Origin: an uncultured Desulfuromonas sp.
Lineage (GTDB): Bacteria > Desulfobacterota > Desulfuromonadia > Desulfuromonadales > Desulfuromonadaceae
DNA: 64,000 nt
Assembly: GCF_963678835.1 (NCBI RefSeq)
Contig: NZ_OY787469.1
Location: 868,001 to 932,000, forward strand
Direction: 5' to 3'
Positions 16,786-27,944 of this stretch are shown piece after piece. Position 1 is the stretch's first letter. Each line of letters opens with the position of its first letter. The notes under the pieces were generated by a model, which saw only the letters and a program-made list of their open reading frames with translations, made no database searches and was not told where the DNA came from. The position numbers and the translations under genes were made by a program.

Positions 16786-18745
16786 GTTCGGCGTTGCACC
16801 TAAATAACACACGATGGCAGGGTGGGCATCGCCCCGCCCGTTTGATCGGGGCCACGCAAGAAATAGAAAGAGGCGCAAAATCGTTATCACGGTTTTACGC
16901 CAAAGCTGACGAAGAGCAGGATTCGCCGACCTAAAGGGCGGCGAGCCGAATCTGTGACGCATAACGGAAACAGACTCAGTGTCGGTTGCCGGGACGAAAC
17001 CCGGCGGTCTTGACTTTGCCCTTCAGTGGTTCGTCATTCGGAACTGATCGCGCTGGCAAACTTCATCCGTTCGCAATGTTGGTGCCCACGTGACGCGGGC
17101 TTCCGCGCCCGCCCGTCGGGGTACTTTTGCGTCGACAAAAGTACCGCAAAATCGACTCCCAAGGGGTTGTCATCAATCAGCTTTCACGGAGTTGTTGCGG
17201 ATCTTTTTCACGTCAGCGGCGTTATCGGTCGTCGCCATAGAACGACTATAGCTCCTTCCTCTGCCTTGCTGACGCAAAAAATCTCACGCAACACCTCTCG
17301 TTCATCTGATCAATAACAACCCCATTGCGCCCTTACGGGTTCCCTCTCTGTGTTCACTAACACCGCGATGTCGGCAAAACTCGCTGACGCTCAAACAGGT
17401 TGCCGACGACCATCACGGTGACCGTTCTCTTCGTTCGGCGCTGCTGAACGGGAGGGCTTGGCTGCTCAATAACACACGACTGCAGGGCGGGCACCGTCCC
17501 GCCCGTTTGATTGGTGCCACACCAGAGATAGACCACGACTTAAGATTGTTATCAACGCTTTACGCCACAGGAGATGAGTCGCAGGATTCGTCGACCTAAA
17601 GGGCGGCGAGCCGGATCTGCAAAGCATCACGGAAACAGACCCATTGTCGGTTGATCTGAGGTTCAGGAGGTGTTCAAGCTGGTTTTTGCATCCTTTTGAG
17701 CGGCCAGTCAAAAGGATGTCGGCTGCCGGGACGAAACCCGGCGACCTTGACTTTGATCTTGATCTTCAGTGGTTCGTCATCCGAAACTGACCGCTCTGGC
17801 GAACTTCATCCGTTCGCGATGTTGGTACCCACGTGACGCGGGCTTCCGCGCCCGTCAGGGCACTTTTGCGTCGACAAAAGGGGAGCAAAATCGACTCCCA
17901 AGGGGCTGTCATCAATCAGCCTTCACGGTGTTGTTGCGGATCTTTTTCACGTCAGCGGCGTTATCGGTCGTCGCCATAGACCAACTATAGCTCCTTCCTC
18001 TGCCTTGCTGACGCAAAAAATCTCACGCAACACCTCTCGTTCATCTGATTCATAACAACCCCAATGCCCCCTACGGGTTCCCTCTCTGCGTTCACTAACA
18101 CCGCGATGTCGGCAAAACTCGCCCAGTCGGCATCAGTCCTCAAACCGGTTGCCGACGACCATCACGGTGACCGTTCTCTTCGTTCGGCGCTGCTGAACGG
18201 GAGGGCTTGGCTGCTCAATAACAGACATACGCAAGGGTGGGCACTGCCCACCCGCTATAAGCGGTGCCACGGTAAAAATAGAGAGATGCTGGCGATTATT
18301 ATCAACGTTTTACGCCAAAGATGATGATTTGCACGATTCGCCGACCTAAAGGGCGGCGAGCCGGATCTGCAAAGCATCACGGAAACAGACCCATTGTCGG
18401 TTGATCTGAGGTTCAGGAGGTGTTCAAGCTGGTTTTTGCATCCTTTTGAGCGGCTAGTCAAAAGGATGTCGGCTGCCGGGACGAAACCCGGCGGTCTTGA
18501 CTTTGACTTTGACCTTGACCTTCAGTGGTTCGTCATCCGAAACGAATCGCACCGGCGAACTTCATCCGTTCGCGAAGGTGATCCGCATGTGACGCGAGCT
18601 TTCGCGCCCACCCTGCGGATTCCCTCTCTCCATTCTCTTACCCCACGATGTCGGCAAAAACTCAGCCTGTCTGCAACAGTCTCCAAACAGTTTGCCGACA
18701 ATCATCGCGGTGACGTTCATTGTGTTCGGCGCTGCTGAACGGATG
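16786..18745. repeat. Tandem ~750-bp repeat array 1 (about 2.6 units)
   Basis: Anchor sequences recur at about 750-bp steps: GCTGCTGAACGGGAGGGCTT near 17440 and 18189 and degenerate near 18730; GTGACGCGGGCTTCCGCGCC near 17092, 17834 and degenerate near 18590. Each unit contains a GGCGGGCAC...CCGCCC hairpin, the GCCGACCTAAAGGGCGGCGA block, GTCGGCTGCCGGGACGAAAC, and the near-palindrome TACTTTTGCGTCGACAAAAG. The third unit is shortened by about 200 bases. The same family, in the same orientation, makes array 2 at 27945-30097. Open frames inside are not conserved between copies and I treat the region as non-coding. Confidence 0.85.
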
Positions 18746-19087
18746 CACTGGGGTGCTGAATTGAACCTGTGACTGTTCACAAAACAGACCAATGGTGGAT
18801 CGCTGAAAAGCCATCAGGCCGTAGGCATGTTCCACCGGGGCAAACAGGGCGTAATGATCAGAGCGGAAACGCAGAGTGTCGACATTGGCTCCGTCTGAAT
18901 CCATCAGGGGCAGATATCCCGGAACCGCATCATCCGGCCGAATCAGCACTCCGGCAATAACGCCATGGGTTTCCATGTCGCGTAGATTGCGTTCGAGCAG
19001 GGAAAAGATTCTTGGGGTGCAGGCAGAGCAGCAGGGCCAGGGGGGACAAAACGGGGCTACGCCAATCGGTGTCAATGCAAAGAGCAT
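18662..19087 (-). CDS. Truncated thioredoxin-like or unknown protein at the end of the N-ATPase operon; tail from repeat DNA
   Basis: A 141-codon frame that starts 24 bases after atpG, in the same direction, with AAGGAG about 12 bases before the ATG. The first ~114 residues look like real protein: PWPCCSACTPRIFSLLERNL carries a CxxC followed by Pro as in thioredoxin-fold proteins, then GVIAGVLIRPDDAVPGYLPL. The remaining ~27 residues (after STPVHPFSSA) are encoded by the repeat array and are unlikely to be original. I read it as the 5' part of a redoxin-like gene cut by the repeat. The family assignment is weak. Confidence 0.5.
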   Translation of the reverse strand: MLFALTPIGVAPFCPPWPCCSACTPRIFSLLERNLRDMETHGVIAGVLIRPDDAVPGYLPLMDSDGANVDTLRFRSDHYALFAPVEHAYGLMAFQRSTIGLFCEQSQVQFSTPVHPFSSAEHNERHRDDCRQTVWRLLQTG

Positions 19088-19111
19088 AGCCCTGAGGTCT
19101 CCTTGGTGGTG

Positions 19112-19990
19112 TCAACGACCTTCATGGTTGAGCTGTTCAAAGCCAAAGGTCACATCGAACAGCTCGGTGTCAATGGTGTCCTGGCGGCGACGGTGATAGG
19201 TGCGTTGCAGGCTTTCGAGCTGGTCCTGAATGTTCTTTTCCGCCCGTTGCATGGCCGTCAAACGGCAGATGTTTTCACTGGCCAGAGATTCGGCACAGGC
19301 CTGAAAAAACGAGATGAATAGATACTCCTTGAGCAGGGCGATGAAGGTATCGTCAAGGCGGCCGCAGATCTCGGGCAGTGCCGAAGAGGGCCAGTCTAGG
19401 CGGCTGAGTTGCTCCTGCCACGCGAGGTCGAGCGGCAGGATGGTCCGCATGCGCGGGACATAGGTGGTGCCGAGATGGGGCGCATTGTAAAAGACCTGCA
19501 TGCCATGACGTTGCGGTGTCAGGCTAAGATCGGCATTGTCGAGCTGCAGATCAATGCCCAATTCTGTGATTGAATCAACGCTGGTCGGTATGCGATACAC
19601 CTGATCGGCGGCATGGTTGTGCGTCTCAAGCTGACCGGCAATCCGTTCGCCGATGGCAATCAGACGCCGGGGCTTGCTTCTGGGAAGTTTTTTCAGGGCA
19701 AAGGCCACCAGACTTTCATTGAACTGACCGACCAGCCCTTGATCTGAGCCGAAGATCAGCACCAAGGTCAGTGGCGGGTCTTGTTGGTTGTTTTTGAAGT
19801 TCGCCGGCAGTGCGCGCAGACAAGCACTCAGACCCAGATCAACCGTGTGGCCGTAATGGCGTAACGATTCTACAGCTTCTTCGTATTGACTGATGCTGGA
19901 AGCGGCCAGCGCCTTCATGGTGCGCACCACACCGGCGAGGTCGGTGGCACTGTTGATTTTGCGTTGCAGGCCGAGCAGGGTGTCGCTCAT
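19112..19990 (-). CDS. atpG: N-ATPase gamma subunit
   Basis: A 292-residue homologue of the F1 central stalk. The N-terminal coiled coil ([35 protein letters not shown]) and the C-terminal coiled coil ([37 protein letters not shown]) are both present, the two parts that form the rotor axle in the alpha-beta hexamer. Last canonical gene of the atpDCQRBEFAG order; its ATG overlaps the atpA stop by four bases. Diverged from housekeeping gamma subunits, as is usual in N-ATPases. Confidence 0.9.
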   Translation of the reverse strand: MSDTLLGLQRKINSATDLAGVVRTMKALAASSISQYEEAVESLRHYGHTVDLGLSACLRALPANFKNNQQDPPLTLVLIFGSDQGLVGQFNESLVAFALKKLPRSKPRRLIAIGERIAGQLETHNHAADQVYRIPTSVDSITELGIDLQLDNADLSLTPQRHGMQVFYNAPHLGTTYVPRMRTILPLDLAWQEQLSRLDWPSSALPEICGRLDDTFIALLKEYLFISFFQACAESLASENICRLTAMQRAEKNIQDQLESLQRTYHRRRQDTIDTELFDVTFGFEQLNHEGR

Positions 19991-21507
19991 GGTCCGTTCT
20001 CCGTCAGTGCCCGGCGCGCCAGAGCCGTGATCTCGTCCATAACCGCGGTGTCAAAGGTTGCTTCCCCTGTCAGTTGTTGCTGTTGCTTCTCATCGAGCCC
20101 CTTCATGGCATCGCGCACGGTTTGTTCGGCTGTCGCCATGCTCTCCTCATCAATCGGATCAAACAGGCCACTGTTGAGAGCCTGCAGCACGCCCAGCTGT
20201 TCGATCACCGAAACCGGGCTGTATTGCTGCTGTTTCAGGCAGGCGCGAATGCGTCGGCCATGGTTGATGGTGGCCTGAGTCGATTCATCGAGCCGGGTGC
20301 CGAAGCGGGCAAAGGTTTCCAGTTCTTCAAACTGGGCATAAGCGAGTTTCAGGTTACCGGCAATCCTGCGGTACGCTTCGAGTTGGGCTTTGCCGCCCAC
20401 CCGCGACACCGATTTGCCGACATCGATGGCCGGCAGCGCGCCGAGTTCAAACAGGGTGGGCGATAGATACAGTTGTCCGTCGGTGATGGAGATCAGGTTG
20501 GTGGGGATATACGCCGACATGTTCTGCGCTTCGGTTTCGATAATCGGCAGGGCGGTGAGTGAACCGCCGCCGTGGTCCGGGTGCAGGTGGGTGGCGCGTT
20601 CAAGCAGTCGCGAGTGGATATAGAAGATGTCGCCGGGAAATGCCTCGCGGCCGGGCGGGCGGCGCAGCAATAGTGACAGTTCGCGGTAGGCGCGGGCGTG
20701 GTGGGTCAGGTCGTCATAAACAATCAGCACATCATCGCCCTGGCGCATAAACTCTTCAGCAATGGTGGTGGCGGCATAGGGGGCGATGTATGACAGGCCC
20801 GGAGGATCGTTGCCCTCGGCCACCATGACCACGGTGTAGTCCATGGCGCCGCGTCGTTCCAGCTCGGCGATAACCCGTGCCACGGCAGCGGAGCGCTGGC
20901 CGATGGCGCAGTAGACGCAGCGGACGTTTTTCCCCTTCTGGTTGAGGATGGTGTCGATGGCGATGGCGGTTTTGCCGGTTTGGCGGTCGCCGAGGATCAG
21001 CTCACGCTGGCCGCGACCGATGGGTACCAGGGCATCAACCACCTTGATGCCGGTATGCAACGGCGTGGTGACCGGAGCCCGTTCCATAATGGCCGGAGCC
21101 GGACGTTCAATGGGCAGGCGGTGCTGATTGTTGACCGGCCCCTGTTGGTCGAGGGGCGCACCCAGTGGGTTGATCACCCGGCCGATCAGCGTCTCGCCCA
21201 CGGGGACATCCATGACCCGCCCCGAGCGGCGTGCTTCATCGCCGGTGTGCAGATATTGATAATCACCGAGCAGCACCACGCCGACTTCGTCGGCATCGAC
21301 ATTGAAGGCAATTCCTTCAATACCATGGGGAAACTCAACCCGTTCCTCGGCACCGACACCGGGCAAGCCGTTGATTTTGGCAATGCCGGTGGAAACCGTG
21401 GTGACGCGGCCCGATTCACGGATGGCCACGTGATCCGGTAACGCATCCACGCCCTGTTTGAGGTGGGTGCAGGCCGAATCGATCCATTGCTGAAAAAGAT
21501 CACTCAT
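19987..21507 (-). CDS. atpA: N-ATPase alpha subunit
   Basis: A 506-residue F1-type alpha subunit. Walker A is [13 protein letters not shown] (near residue 160), with the alpha-type [38 protein letters not shown] before it and the [33 protein letters not shown] segment after it. The start ATG at 21507 follows GGAGCAGGACC and overlaps the end of atpF by eight bases. In the complex it forms the noncatalytic nucleotide sites. Confidence 0.95.
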   Translation of the reverse strand: MSDLFQQWIDSACTHLKQGVDALPDHVAIRESGRVTTVSTGIAKINGLPGVGAEERVEFPHGIEGIAFNVDADEVGVVLLGDYQYLHTGDEARRSGRVMDVPVGETLIGRVINPLGAPLDQQGPVNNQHRLPIERPAPAIMERAPVTTPLHTGIKVVDALVPIGRGQRELILGDRQTGKTAIAIDTILNQKGKNVRCVYCAIGQRSAAVARVIAELERRGAMDYTVVMVAEGNDPPGLSYIAPYAATTIAEEFMRQGDDVLIVYDDLTHHARAYRELSLLLRRPPGREAFPGDIFYIHSRLLERATHLHPDHGGGSLTALPIIETEAQNMSAYIPTNLISITDGQLYLSPTLFELGALPAIDVGKSVSRVGGKAQLEAYRRIAGNLKLAYAQFEELETFARFGTRLDESTQATINHGRRIRACLKQQQYSPVSVIEQLGVLQALNSGLFDPIDEESMATAEQTVRDAMKGLDEKQQQQLTGEATFDTAVMDEITALARRALTENGP

Positions 21508-22291
21508 GGTCCTGCTCCGTGTTGTCGTCACAAGGCTGTGACGAGGCATGGGTCTGGCGCAAGTGATCCGACAGATCGGCCAATTGACTGGCCAGCGTCC
21601 AACTGACTTTATGGCCGTCAGTCAGCAGTTCGGCACCGCACAGCAAGTCGGCCTGGGTTTCAAACACCAGGTTTTCACAACCGATGGCCTGGTGCAGTTG
21701 TTCAGAGATCCACTGTTGCTCCTGATCCTCGAGTGGTGCGCTGGTGACCAGACGAGGTGGTTTTGATGCGCTGGCCAGCGCCGTTGTCAGTTCCTGCTTT
21801 TCTGTGTCGTCGAGGTGGTGGAGTTTGTCCATGAACACCCGCAGACTCTGTTGTTCCAGAGAGCGGTCAGCAAGCTGTTCGAGCATGTGCTGCAACGATG
21901 ACAGCAGTTCATTTTCAATGCGTTGGCGGATGCGCAGGCTTTCCGCTTCCTGTTCGGAGCATAACTGGTCATGCCAGACCTGCCGCTTGTTGTCGACGTC
22001 GCGGCGCACTTGTTCACTGAGGTGTTGCTTCAGAGTTGCCGCTTCGGTGCGGATATCATCCAGTGCCTGCTGACGATTTTGTTCCAGCTCTTCGCGCTGC
22101 GCGATGAGTTGTTTTTGCAGCTCTTGGGCCTGTTGCTCACGCTGTTCGGCTTCCTGCTGTTTGTCACGCAACCGTTGCTCACGTTTGTCGATGGCGTCCA
22201 GCAGCGGTTTGTAGAGAAAACGCTTGAGCAGCCAGATCAGGATCAGGAAATTGATCAGCTGGGCAATGATGGTAAAGGTATCCAATAGCAT
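21500..22291 (-). CDS. atpF: N-ATPase b subunit with extended C-terminus (b/delta role)
   Basis: A 263-residue peripheral-stalk protein, much longer than an ordinary b subunit (about 155-170). One N-terminal membrane helix ([26 protein letters not shown]) is followed by a long charged coiled coil (residues 35-150) and a C-terminal region from about 160 that could take the place of delta: no atpH gene is present in this operon. This enlarged b and missing delta are characteristic of N-ATPase operons. Sits 22 nt after atpE. Confidence 0.92.
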   Translation of the reverse strand: MLLDTFTIIAQLINFLILIWLLKRFLYKPLLDAIDKREQRLRDKQQEAEQREQQAQELQKQLIAQREELEQNRQQALDDIRTEAATLKQHLSEQVRRDVDNKRQVWHDQLCSEQEAESLRIRQRIENELLSSLQHMLEQLADRSLEQQSLRVFMDKLHHLDDTEKQELTTALASASKPPRLVTSAPLEDQEQQWISEQLHQAIGCENLVFETQADLLCGAELLTDGHKVSWTLASQLADLSDHLRQTHASSQPCDDNTEQDHE

Positions 22292-22295
22292 GGCG

Positions 22296-22574
22296 TTACC
22301 CTCCTGCCGCCTCCAGGAAATGGTTCCAGAACGGATTGGCGAACAGCACGATCATCGATACGACAAAACAGTAAATAGCCGTTGATTCAACCATGGCCAA
22401 ACCGACAAACAGGGTGCGGGTAATGGTCGAAGCGGAATCGGGCTGCTGGGCCAGGGACGTCAAGGCCGAGGCCACAGCGCGACCTTCGCCAAGTGCCGAG
22501 CCGATGGAGCCGATGGCGATGGTGATACCGGCGGTGAAAATGGAGATCATAGCGATCCAGGTTTGCGCTTCCAT
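22296..22574 (-). CDS. atpE: N-ATPase c subunit (rotor ring)
   Basis: A 92-residue two-helix proteolipid. Helix 1 (IAMISIFTAGITIAIGSIGSALGEG) and helix 2 (TLFVGLAMVESTAIYCFVVSMIVLFAN) flank the polar loop LAQQPDS. The ion site has Glu63 with Ser64, Thr65 and Tyr68 (ESTAIY), the sodium-type ligand set, and an additional Glu30 in helix 1 where sodium c subunits have Gln. Two carboxylates per hairpin is a feature of N-ATPase rotors; whether the ion here is Na+ or H+ cannot be decided by eye. The ATG at 22574 has AGGAGG four bases upstream. Confidence 0.94.
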   Translation of the reverse strand: MEAQTWIAMISIFTAGITIAIGSIGSALGEGRAVASALTSLAQQPDSASTITRTLFVGLAMVESTAIYCFVVSMIVLFANPFWNHFLEAAGG

Positions 22575-22595
22575 AACTCCTCCTGAAAGAAACAC

Positions 22596-23267
22596 CTATT
22601 GAGGATGAATTCGGATGGCCGCAGCAATATAAACGATGGCCAAAACCGAGAAAATGTACGCTTGAACCATGCCGGTGAGCAGACCGAGCAGATTCATTAA
22701 TAACGGAAAAATCAACGGTGCGATCATCAGTAAAATCGCACCGATCATGGCGCCGCTCATCATGTTGCCGAACAGGCGCACCGCCAGAGCCAGAGTGCGC
22801 GACAGTTCACCGATGAGGTTAAACGGCAACATGATCCATACCGGCTTGAGGTACGAGGCGAGATAGTCCCTGACACCCTGGGAGCGAATGCCGTAATAAG
22901 GCACAGCGACAAAAACGATCACCGCCAGAGCCGTGGTGGTGGACAGCGAGCCGGTCGGCGCCTGATAGCCGGGAATGATCACCAGCAGGTTAGACAGGGC
23001 GATAAAGATGAACAGGGTCCCGATCAGCGGCAGATAGTGGCGGGCCGGTTTCAGCCCGGCGTCCTTGAGCAGGTCGACCATGGCAATGATAATCATCTCC
23101 AGTAATGCCTGCAGCCGGGTGTGATGGTCTTGTTGGGCCAGACGCCGTGTCAGCAGCCAGCTTCCCCCGACCAGTACCACCATCAGCACCCAGGTGGTGA
23201 CAATGGTCAGGTTGAGGTTTGCCCAGCCATGACTCCAGAAAATGACGGCATCGGAGCTTAATTGCAT
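22596..23267 (-). CDS. atpB: N-ATPase a subunit
   Basis: A 223-residue membrane subunit that forms the ion channel. Five to six hydrophobic helices are visible; the conserved arginine lies in GELSRTLALAVRLFGNMMSG (near residue 155), next to the c-ring. HYLPLIGTLFIFIALSNLLVIIPG is the typical helix 2-3 region. The ATG at 23267 has AGGAGG seven bases upstream and overlaps atpR by ten bases. Confidence 0.94.
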   Translation of the reverse strand: MQLSSDAVIFWSHGWANLNLTIVTTWVLMVVLVGGSWLLTRRLAQQDHHTRLQALLEMIIIAMVDLLKDAGLKPARHYLPLIGTLFIFIALSNLLVIIPGYQAPTGSLSTTTALAVIVFVAVPYYGIRSQGVRDYLASYLKPVWIMLPFNLIGELSRTLALAVRLFGNMMSGAMIGAILLMIAPLIFPLLMNLLGLLTGMVQAYIFSVLAIVYIAAAIRIHPQ

Positions 23268-23557
23268 GGTGTCCTCCTGCCTGTGTCGGGTTGGTTGACA
23301 GTGCGTGATACCACCGGCCGCGCCACGATAAACCCGGCAGTGCAGAGTAACAACCGCCACCATTGATCAGCGCTGACCCAGTAAAAGCCCACCAGGGTGA
23401 TAGCCACCCGAATCAGCATGCTGCCGATAAACCACAGTGCCGGATGCGGCGAAGTGACGGCCCGCTTCACGGTCCACCACAACCCGGCAAAGAAGATCAG
23501 TCCGAGGATAAAGCCGACACTGACGGCTAATGCGCCACCCAACCAGTCACTGGTCAT
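23258..23557 (-). CDS. atpR: N-ATPase subunit AtpR
   Basis: A 99-residue membrane protein specific to N-ATPases, with three hydrophobic segments (LGGALAVSVGFILGLIFFAGLWW, ALWFIGSMLIRVAITLVGFYWV, WWRLLLCTAGFIVARPVVS) carrying buried arginines that have been suggested to contact the c-ring carboxylates. Two ATGs are adjacent; the second (23557) has the better distance to AGGAGG. Overlaps both atpQ and atpB, consistent with tight coupling. Confidence 0.88.
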   Translation of the reverse strand: MTSDWLGGALAVSVGFILGLIFFAGLWWTVKRAVTSPHPALWFIGSMLIRVAITLVGFYWVSADQWWRLLLCTAGFIVARPVVSRTVNQPDTGRRTPCN

Positions 23558-23877
23558 CATTCTCCTCCTCTTGCGTCTCCGGCTGATGGTGAATCTGCTG
23601 CTCTTCGTGGGAGACCCAGCGCCAGGCCGCCAGACAGCCAAGGCCGATGCCGATGGGCAGCAGCGTCAACGTCCACGATGGGCCGCCTTGCACATGGCGG
23701 TCCAGCCAGATGCCCACGGCAATGGCCACCAATGTCGGTATTGCCACGGACCAGCCGACAATGCCGAACAGGCTGAAGCCGCTCCACAGTGGTTGTTGAT
23801 TGCGGATCTGCTCCGTGCGCTTGCGCTGCGCTTTGCGATCAACGGTTTCGTGAAAGCGCTCCTGATGTGGCTTGCGA

Positions 23878-23885
<8 letters not shown>
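23547..23885 (-). CDS. atpQ: N-ATPase subunit AtpQ (AtpZ/AtpI family)
   Basis: A 112-residue protein: a charged N-terminus (SDRKPHQERFHETVDRKAQRKRTEQIRNQ) followed by two membrane helices (SLFGIVGWSVAIPTLVAIAVGIWLD and SWTLTLLPIGIGLGCLAAW), as in AtpZ/AtpI proteins linked to c-ring assembly or Mg2+ transport. ATG at 23885 overlaps atpC by eight bases. The acidic C-terminus (QEEENDDQ) is short. Confidence 0.88.
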
Positions 23886-26149
<2,264 letters not shown>

Positions 26150-26386
26150 ATGAAAAAAATGATCGTTCTGATGGCTACTGCAGCGTTTATCGGTGGCCTG
26201 TGTTCTGCGGCTTTTGCCAGCGTCGACGGCGAAGTTGTTAAAGTACGCGGCAGCAAAGTAACTGTAGAAGTTTCCAAATCTGACGCTAAAAAAATCTCCA
26301 AAGGCGACAAAGTTGAGATGGACATTGAAAAAGGTGCTGCTTCTTCCGCTCCTTCCGGCGGCAGCGATATGCTGACTGGCTGCTAA
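26150..26386 (+). CDS. Small exported protein of unknown function
   Basis: A 78-residue protein. Residues 1-23 form a signal peptide (MKKMIVLMATAAFIGGLCSA, cleavage likely after AFA), leaving a ~55-residue mature chain rich in Lys, Asp, Val and Ser (SVDGEVVKVRGSKVTVEVSKSDAKKISKGDKVEMDIEKG) that could form a small beta barrel (OB or SH3-like), and a flexible end SGGSDMLTGC with a C-terminal cysteine. AGAGGAGA lies six bases before the ATG. A terminator separates it from the selenocytochrome gene; the highly regular codon use suggests strong expression. I do not recognise the family. Confidence 0.75.
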   Translation: MKKMIVLMATAAFIGGLCSAAFASVDGEVVKVRGSKVTVEVSKSDAKKISKGDKVEMDIEKGAASSAPSGGSDMLTGC

Positions 26387-26412
26387 GCCTTTCGCAATCA
26401 TAGCTTGACCCC

Positions 26413-26444
26413 GAGACCCGCATCTTTCGATGCGGGTCTCTTTT
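26413..26444 (+). terminator. Rho-independent terminator
   Basis: GAGACCCGCATC and GATGCGGGTCTC form a perfect 12-bp stem with loop TTTC, followed by TTTT. It lies 27 bases after the small exported protein and just before the cytochrome gene. Confidence 0.9.
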
Positions 26445-26467
26445 AATCACATCTATAGGATATTACA

Positions 26468-27829
26468 ATGAATCAATCTAAAAACATCAGCATTTCTTTG
26501 CTGATCGTGCTGCTCAGCGCCACCTGCGTCTTCGCCATTGGCGCCGGCGTTGGTCGTGACGGCACCATCGCAGCCACCAAAGGCAAAGCCAAAACCCTGG
26601 CAGAGCTGATCGATATGTACGACTCGACCGCCTGCATTGATTGCCACGAAGAGATTCACGACGACTGGGCGGCATCTCCCCACGCCCGTCCCATGTACGG
26701 CACCGGCCGCACCGCTGCCACCATGATCACCGCCATGAAAAACGGTTTCATGTCCTGGGCGTACTCCGGCGTTAACGGTCCGGAAGACGTTAAGGTTGAG
26801 CACCTGATGGGCTGCGCCAAGTGTCACCTGCCGCAATTGGCTGACGCCGAAGACAGCGTTGCCGTTGAGCTGGTTCACACCCTGTACGATTGGTACGATG
26901 CCGCCAAAGCCGGTAAAACAGAAGAGCGCGCCAAGTACGAGGAAACTCTGCTGGCCCTCAACATCAACTGCCTGATCTGCCACAACCGCATGGCCATCAC
27001 CCACAAGTGGACCGACGGTTATCCGCAAAGCGATACCGTGTATGGTTTCAACGAAGGAGAGCACGAAGACGAGCACTTCACCAAGATGAAAGTCAGCCCG
27101 ATCATGAACGAGTCGATCTTCTGTGGTCAGTGCCACGGTCTCGGCCCCAACTTCGAGCTGGAAAACCCCACCCAGTGCGCCACCCTGTACGGCAGCTACC
27201 TGTGGTCTTACACCGCTGAAGGTGGCCACGAGCGTTGTCAGGAATGTCACATGGAGAAATCCGGCCTGGGTCACAAGATCCTGAGCTACAGCGATCCCAC
27301 CATGCAGGAAATGGCTGTTGACTTCGACGTCGAAGCCTTTGCCACCCGCTGGCGTGATGGCAGCAAACTCACTCCGAAAACCGTCCTGAAAGTGAAAATG
27401 ACCAACCGTGCCGGCCACGCCATCCCTGATGGCTGACCGACCCCTAACCGACTGGTTCTGTCGGTACGTGCAACAACAGAAGAAGAAGGGGAAATTTTCA
27501 CCAAAGACATCATCTACATGCCGACGCCTCAGCAGTTCGGTCGCAGCGACATCATGGGTCGTGGACCTTACGAGAAGAGCGGCATCATCGAAGACACCTG
27601 CCTGCCTCCAGGAAAAGAAGTTGAAGAGCGCTTTGACATCTTCTTCCCCACGGATGACGTGAAAAATGCTGCCGGCAAAATGGTACGAGAAACTCTCGAG
27701 CGCGAGATGGACGTCACCGTTGAGCTGTGGTACCTGCCTTTCGGCAACAAGCGGACTTCTGCTCAATTGTGGAAAGAGTGGGAAAAGACCATCACGATCA
27801 AGTCAGACGGTCTTGGTAGCCCGCGCTAA
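26468..27829 (+). CDS. Probable selenocysteine-containing five-heme c-type cytochrome (UGA at codon 323)
   Basis: A 453-residue exported cytochrome if the UGA at 27434-27436 is read as selenocysteine. Residues 1-23 are a signal peptide. Five CxxCH heme sites: CIDCH 56-60, CAKCH 116-120, CLICH 168-172, CGQCH 219-223, CQECH 257-261. A heme-free C-terminal domain follows, in which NRAGHAIPDG-U-PTPNRLVLSVR runs straight through the UGA; the frame then stays open for 130 codons to TAA at 27827 with the same codon use (LVLSV, DIIYMPTPQQFGRSD, EREMDVTVELWYLPFG). A 6-bp hairpin sits 10 bases after the UGA (separate entry). GHxxPxG segments occur in C-terminal domains of other multiheme cytochromes. 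The alternative is a pseudogene with a nonsense mutation, or a 322-residue truncated product. A periplasmic or outer-surface redox role is likely; the substrate is unknown. Confidence 0.82.
27437..27465 (+). promoter_or_regulatory. SECIS-like hairpin after the in-frame UGA
   Basis: Ten bases after the UGA, ACCGAC (27447-27452) and GTCGGT (27460-27465) form a perfect stem with loop TGGTTCT (27453-27459). Bacterial SECIS elements lie directly 3' of the UGA with a short stem about 11 bases away and a loop containing GGU, as here. A SelB-binding role is inferred. Confidence 0.7.
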
Positions 27830-27852
27830 AAGGCGCTAAAGCAACACCATTG

Positions 27853-27889
27853 AAAAGCCCCTGCAGAGATTTCTGCGGGGGCTTTTTTG
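27853..27889 (+). terminator. Rho-independent terminator after the cytochrome
   Basis: AAAAGCCCCTGCAGA pairs with TCTGCGGGGGCTTTT (one G-T or mismatch) and TTTTTT follows. It is 25 bases after the TAA at 27827-27829, supporting the view that transcription continues through the UGA to the distal stop. Confidence 0.88.
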
Positions 27890-27944
27890 TTTATGGCTCA
27901 CGTTGATGGGGAGAGGAAGAGACGGTGACCCTCTGTGGTTACGT

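Noticed and set aside
16786..18745. Open frames of 70-115 codons within repeat array 1
   Set aside because: Frames are not preserved between units, carry no ribosome sites and differ in start and end; high GC explains them.
27434..27436. UGA in the cytochrome as a simple pseudogene stop
   Set aside because: Not fully excluded, but the distal frame is intact for 130 codons, followed by a proper terminator, and a SECIS-like hairpin sits at the right distance.
26453..27766. Long minus-strand frame (437 codons) opposite the cytochrome
   Set aside because: It is the antisense of a frame with five heme motifs, has no ribosome site and low-quality composition. It did raise the question why the antisense is open across the UGA, which only reflects codon bias.
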